Below, piece after piece: positions 4,092-5,069 of a stretch of 5,069 nucleotides of DNA. The DNA comes from Syntrophomonas sp. UBA5432 (GTDB lineage Bacteria > Bacillota > Syntrophomonadia > Syntrophomonadales > Syntrophomonadaceae): assembly GCA_002424365.1 (NCBI GenBank), contig DIRQ01000113.1, positions 2,484 through 7,552 on the forward strand, read 5' to 3'. The number at the start of each line of letters is the position of its first letter. Position 1 is the first letter of the stretch. The position numbers and the translations under genes are program-made. The notes beneath the pieces were generated by a model. The model did not search any database, was not told the DNA's origin, and saw only the letters and a list, made by a program, of their open reading frames with translations.

Positions 4092-5069
4092 CTAAAGCTT
4101 GGTTATTATCCGGGCTAAATATAAACCCAGAACTGCTGCCAGCCCTTCACCGTAGTTAATATCCATATCAAACAGATAATCCAAACCCAACTTGTCCAGA
4201 ACAAATTGGTGTCCGGTCTCATCCGATAAACTTGGAGCAAGCAGGTATTCAACCACGTCAGGTTCATGAATACTTGCCAGTAAAGCGGCCACTGAAGTAA
4301 CATAACCATCAAGCATTATCATGGTATTTTTCACTTTGGCCTGGGATATAAATCCAGTCAGAGCAGCTATCTCCAAGCCTCCAAATTTCATTAGTATATC
4401 TACTACATTAGCTGCATCAGGTTTCCGTAACCCTATAGCTCTGCATATAATATCGACTTTTTTAGCTATTACTTTACTGTCCCCGGAGCCTTTTCCGGTA
4501 AGATTGTTCGGATGTAAACCACATAAAACACTTGCTATGGCTGCCGCAGAAATAGTATTAGAAATTCCAATTTCTCCTACTGCTATTATATCAAAATCAA
4601 AGCAAGAAAGTTCATACCATAGTTTTTCCCCTGTTTGTATAGCCCTTACTACCTCTCCCTCCTTAAGGGCATCTTCCTGTAGAAAATTACGGCTACCCAA
4701 GCAAATATTACGATTCCATATACGACTATCATTTACCGGAGTTGCCAGTCCTACATCTACAATAATTTCCCGAGTTTGTATAGCATTTAACAACCTGCTG
4801 GTTGGTGCCTGCTCATTCAGGTGCTCCTGAACAATCAGGGCAGATTGCATAGGTTTATACATACTGCAATGTTCAACACTTATGCCATTATCAGCAGCAA
4901 AAATGACTAAAATACCCTGCTGGGTTTTGCAGTCCAGTTGACTAAGCTTTTGCTGCCAGTAGGCCAGACGCCCCATGGCTGCACTTCTGGGCAAATCTGC
5001 AAATATCAATAGTCTATACCCCTTTTGGCCATCATCGCTGATTGATAGGGATGTTTTAGTGCCTTTATT
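4092..5069 (-). CDS. cobT: CobT-like nicotinate-nucleotide:base phosphoribosyltransferase (divergent; N-terminus probably beyond the right edge)
   Basis: CobT moves phosphoribose from nicotinate mononucleotide to a lower-ligand base (classically 5,6-dimethylbenzimidazole) to make the alpha-ribotide for cobamide assembly. Numbered from a TTG at 5009 (305 aa): FAADNGIS (37-44), VDVGLA (84-89), GEIGISNTISAAA (145-157), TGKGSGDS (171-178), GGLEIAALTG (210-219), MLDGYVTSVAALLA (232-245), ETGHQFVLDKLGL (264-276) and YGEGLAAVLG (286-295), where Glu288 matches the catalytic glutamate of the LGEG motif. Usual length is about 350 aa. The frame stays open for 20 codons above 5009 to the edge, and QKGYRLLIFADLPRSAAMGRL can be matched with the usual KAKERxDxLxKPPGSLGRL region, so the true start is probably outside. 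The alternative is TTG 5009 with AAAAGGGG nine bases upstream. Several normally conserved positions differ (DNG for DHG, QAPTSRLL for GAAINVLA, QEDA for the PAM region). Confidence 0.85.
   Translation of the reverse strand, partial: NKGTKTSLSISDDGQKGYRLLIFADLPRSAAMGRLAYWQQKLSQLDCKTQQGILVIFAADNGISVEHCSMYKPMQSALIVQEHLNEQAPTSRLLNAIQTREIIVDVGLATPVNDSRIWNRNICLGSRNFLQEDALKEGEVVRAIQTGEKLWYELSCFDFDIIAVGEIGISNTISAAAIASVLCGLHPNNLTGKGSGDSKVIAKKVDIICRAIGLRKPDAANVVDILMKFGGLEIAALTGFISQAKVKNTMIMLDGYVTSVAALLASIHEPDVVEYLLAPSLSDETGHQFVLDKLGLDYLFDMDINYGEGLAAVLGLYLARIITKL

Noticed and set aside
4115..4312. 65-codon minus-strand frame inside the cobT-like gene
   Set aside because: A different frame of the same strand, covering the conserved DGYVTS to GEG region; its Trp/Leu/Met-rich product is a frame shadow.
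4321..4830. 169-codon open frame on the plus strand
   Set aside because: Lies wholly antisense to the cobT-like gene, whose motifs are unmistakable; the product is low in recognisable structure and has no ribosome binding site of note.
1..5069. CRISPR arrays, tRNA or rRNA genes, insertion sequences, prophage or defence genes
   Set aside because: No spaced direct repeats, cloverleaf-like stretches, transposase motifs or terminal inverted repeats were seen; all long stretches are explained by metabolic or signalling genes.

Overview
All seven genes in this window lie on the minus strand, so transcription runs from right to left. They fall into two blocks separated by one AT-rich gap at 2443-2690. 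The content fits an anaerobic low/mid-GC Gram-positive bacterium (Firmicutes, for example a syntrophic or Peptococcaceae/Syntrophomonadaceae-like clostridium). It has a ferredoxin-dependent 2-oxoacid oxidoreductase, a cobamide lower-ligand enzyme of CobT type, strong AGGAGG-type ribosome binding sites and several GTG/TTG starts. The lineage is an inference from gene content, not a proven assignment.

Right block (upstream, about 2691-5069): a CobT-like nicotinate-nucleotide:base phosphoribosyltransferase comes first. Its frame stays open to the right edge, so its N-terminus is probably cut off. After 35 bp, which hold a small inverted repeat, comes a conserved-looking but unrecognised soluble protein of 143-164 aa. 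After 19 bp comes an HDOD-domain protein with a full set of HD-type His/Asp residues. The close spacing suggests one transcription unit, perhaps linking a signalling or regulatory pair to an upstream metabolic gene.

Gap 2443-2690: no gene. It carries a plausible extended -10 promoter for the left block, a 7-bp inverted repeat flanking that promoter, and a short weak hairpin. There is no convincing strong terminator.

Left block (downstream, 1-2442): a tight operon made of a SIMIBI-like P-loop NTPase (1 nt to next gene), a 2x[4Fe-4S] ferredoxin-type subunit (4 nt to next gene), the VorB/KorA-type alpha subunit (1-nt overlap with next gene) and the TPP-binding beta subunit, which is cut by the left edge. 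Together the last three encode most of a multi-subunit 2-oxoacid:ferredoxin oxidoreductase (decarboxylation of a 2-oxoacid plus CoA to acyl-CoA, CO2 and reduced ferredoxin). The gamma subunit is not seen and would be expected just left of the window. The NTPase leading this operon is the least explained and most interesting element.
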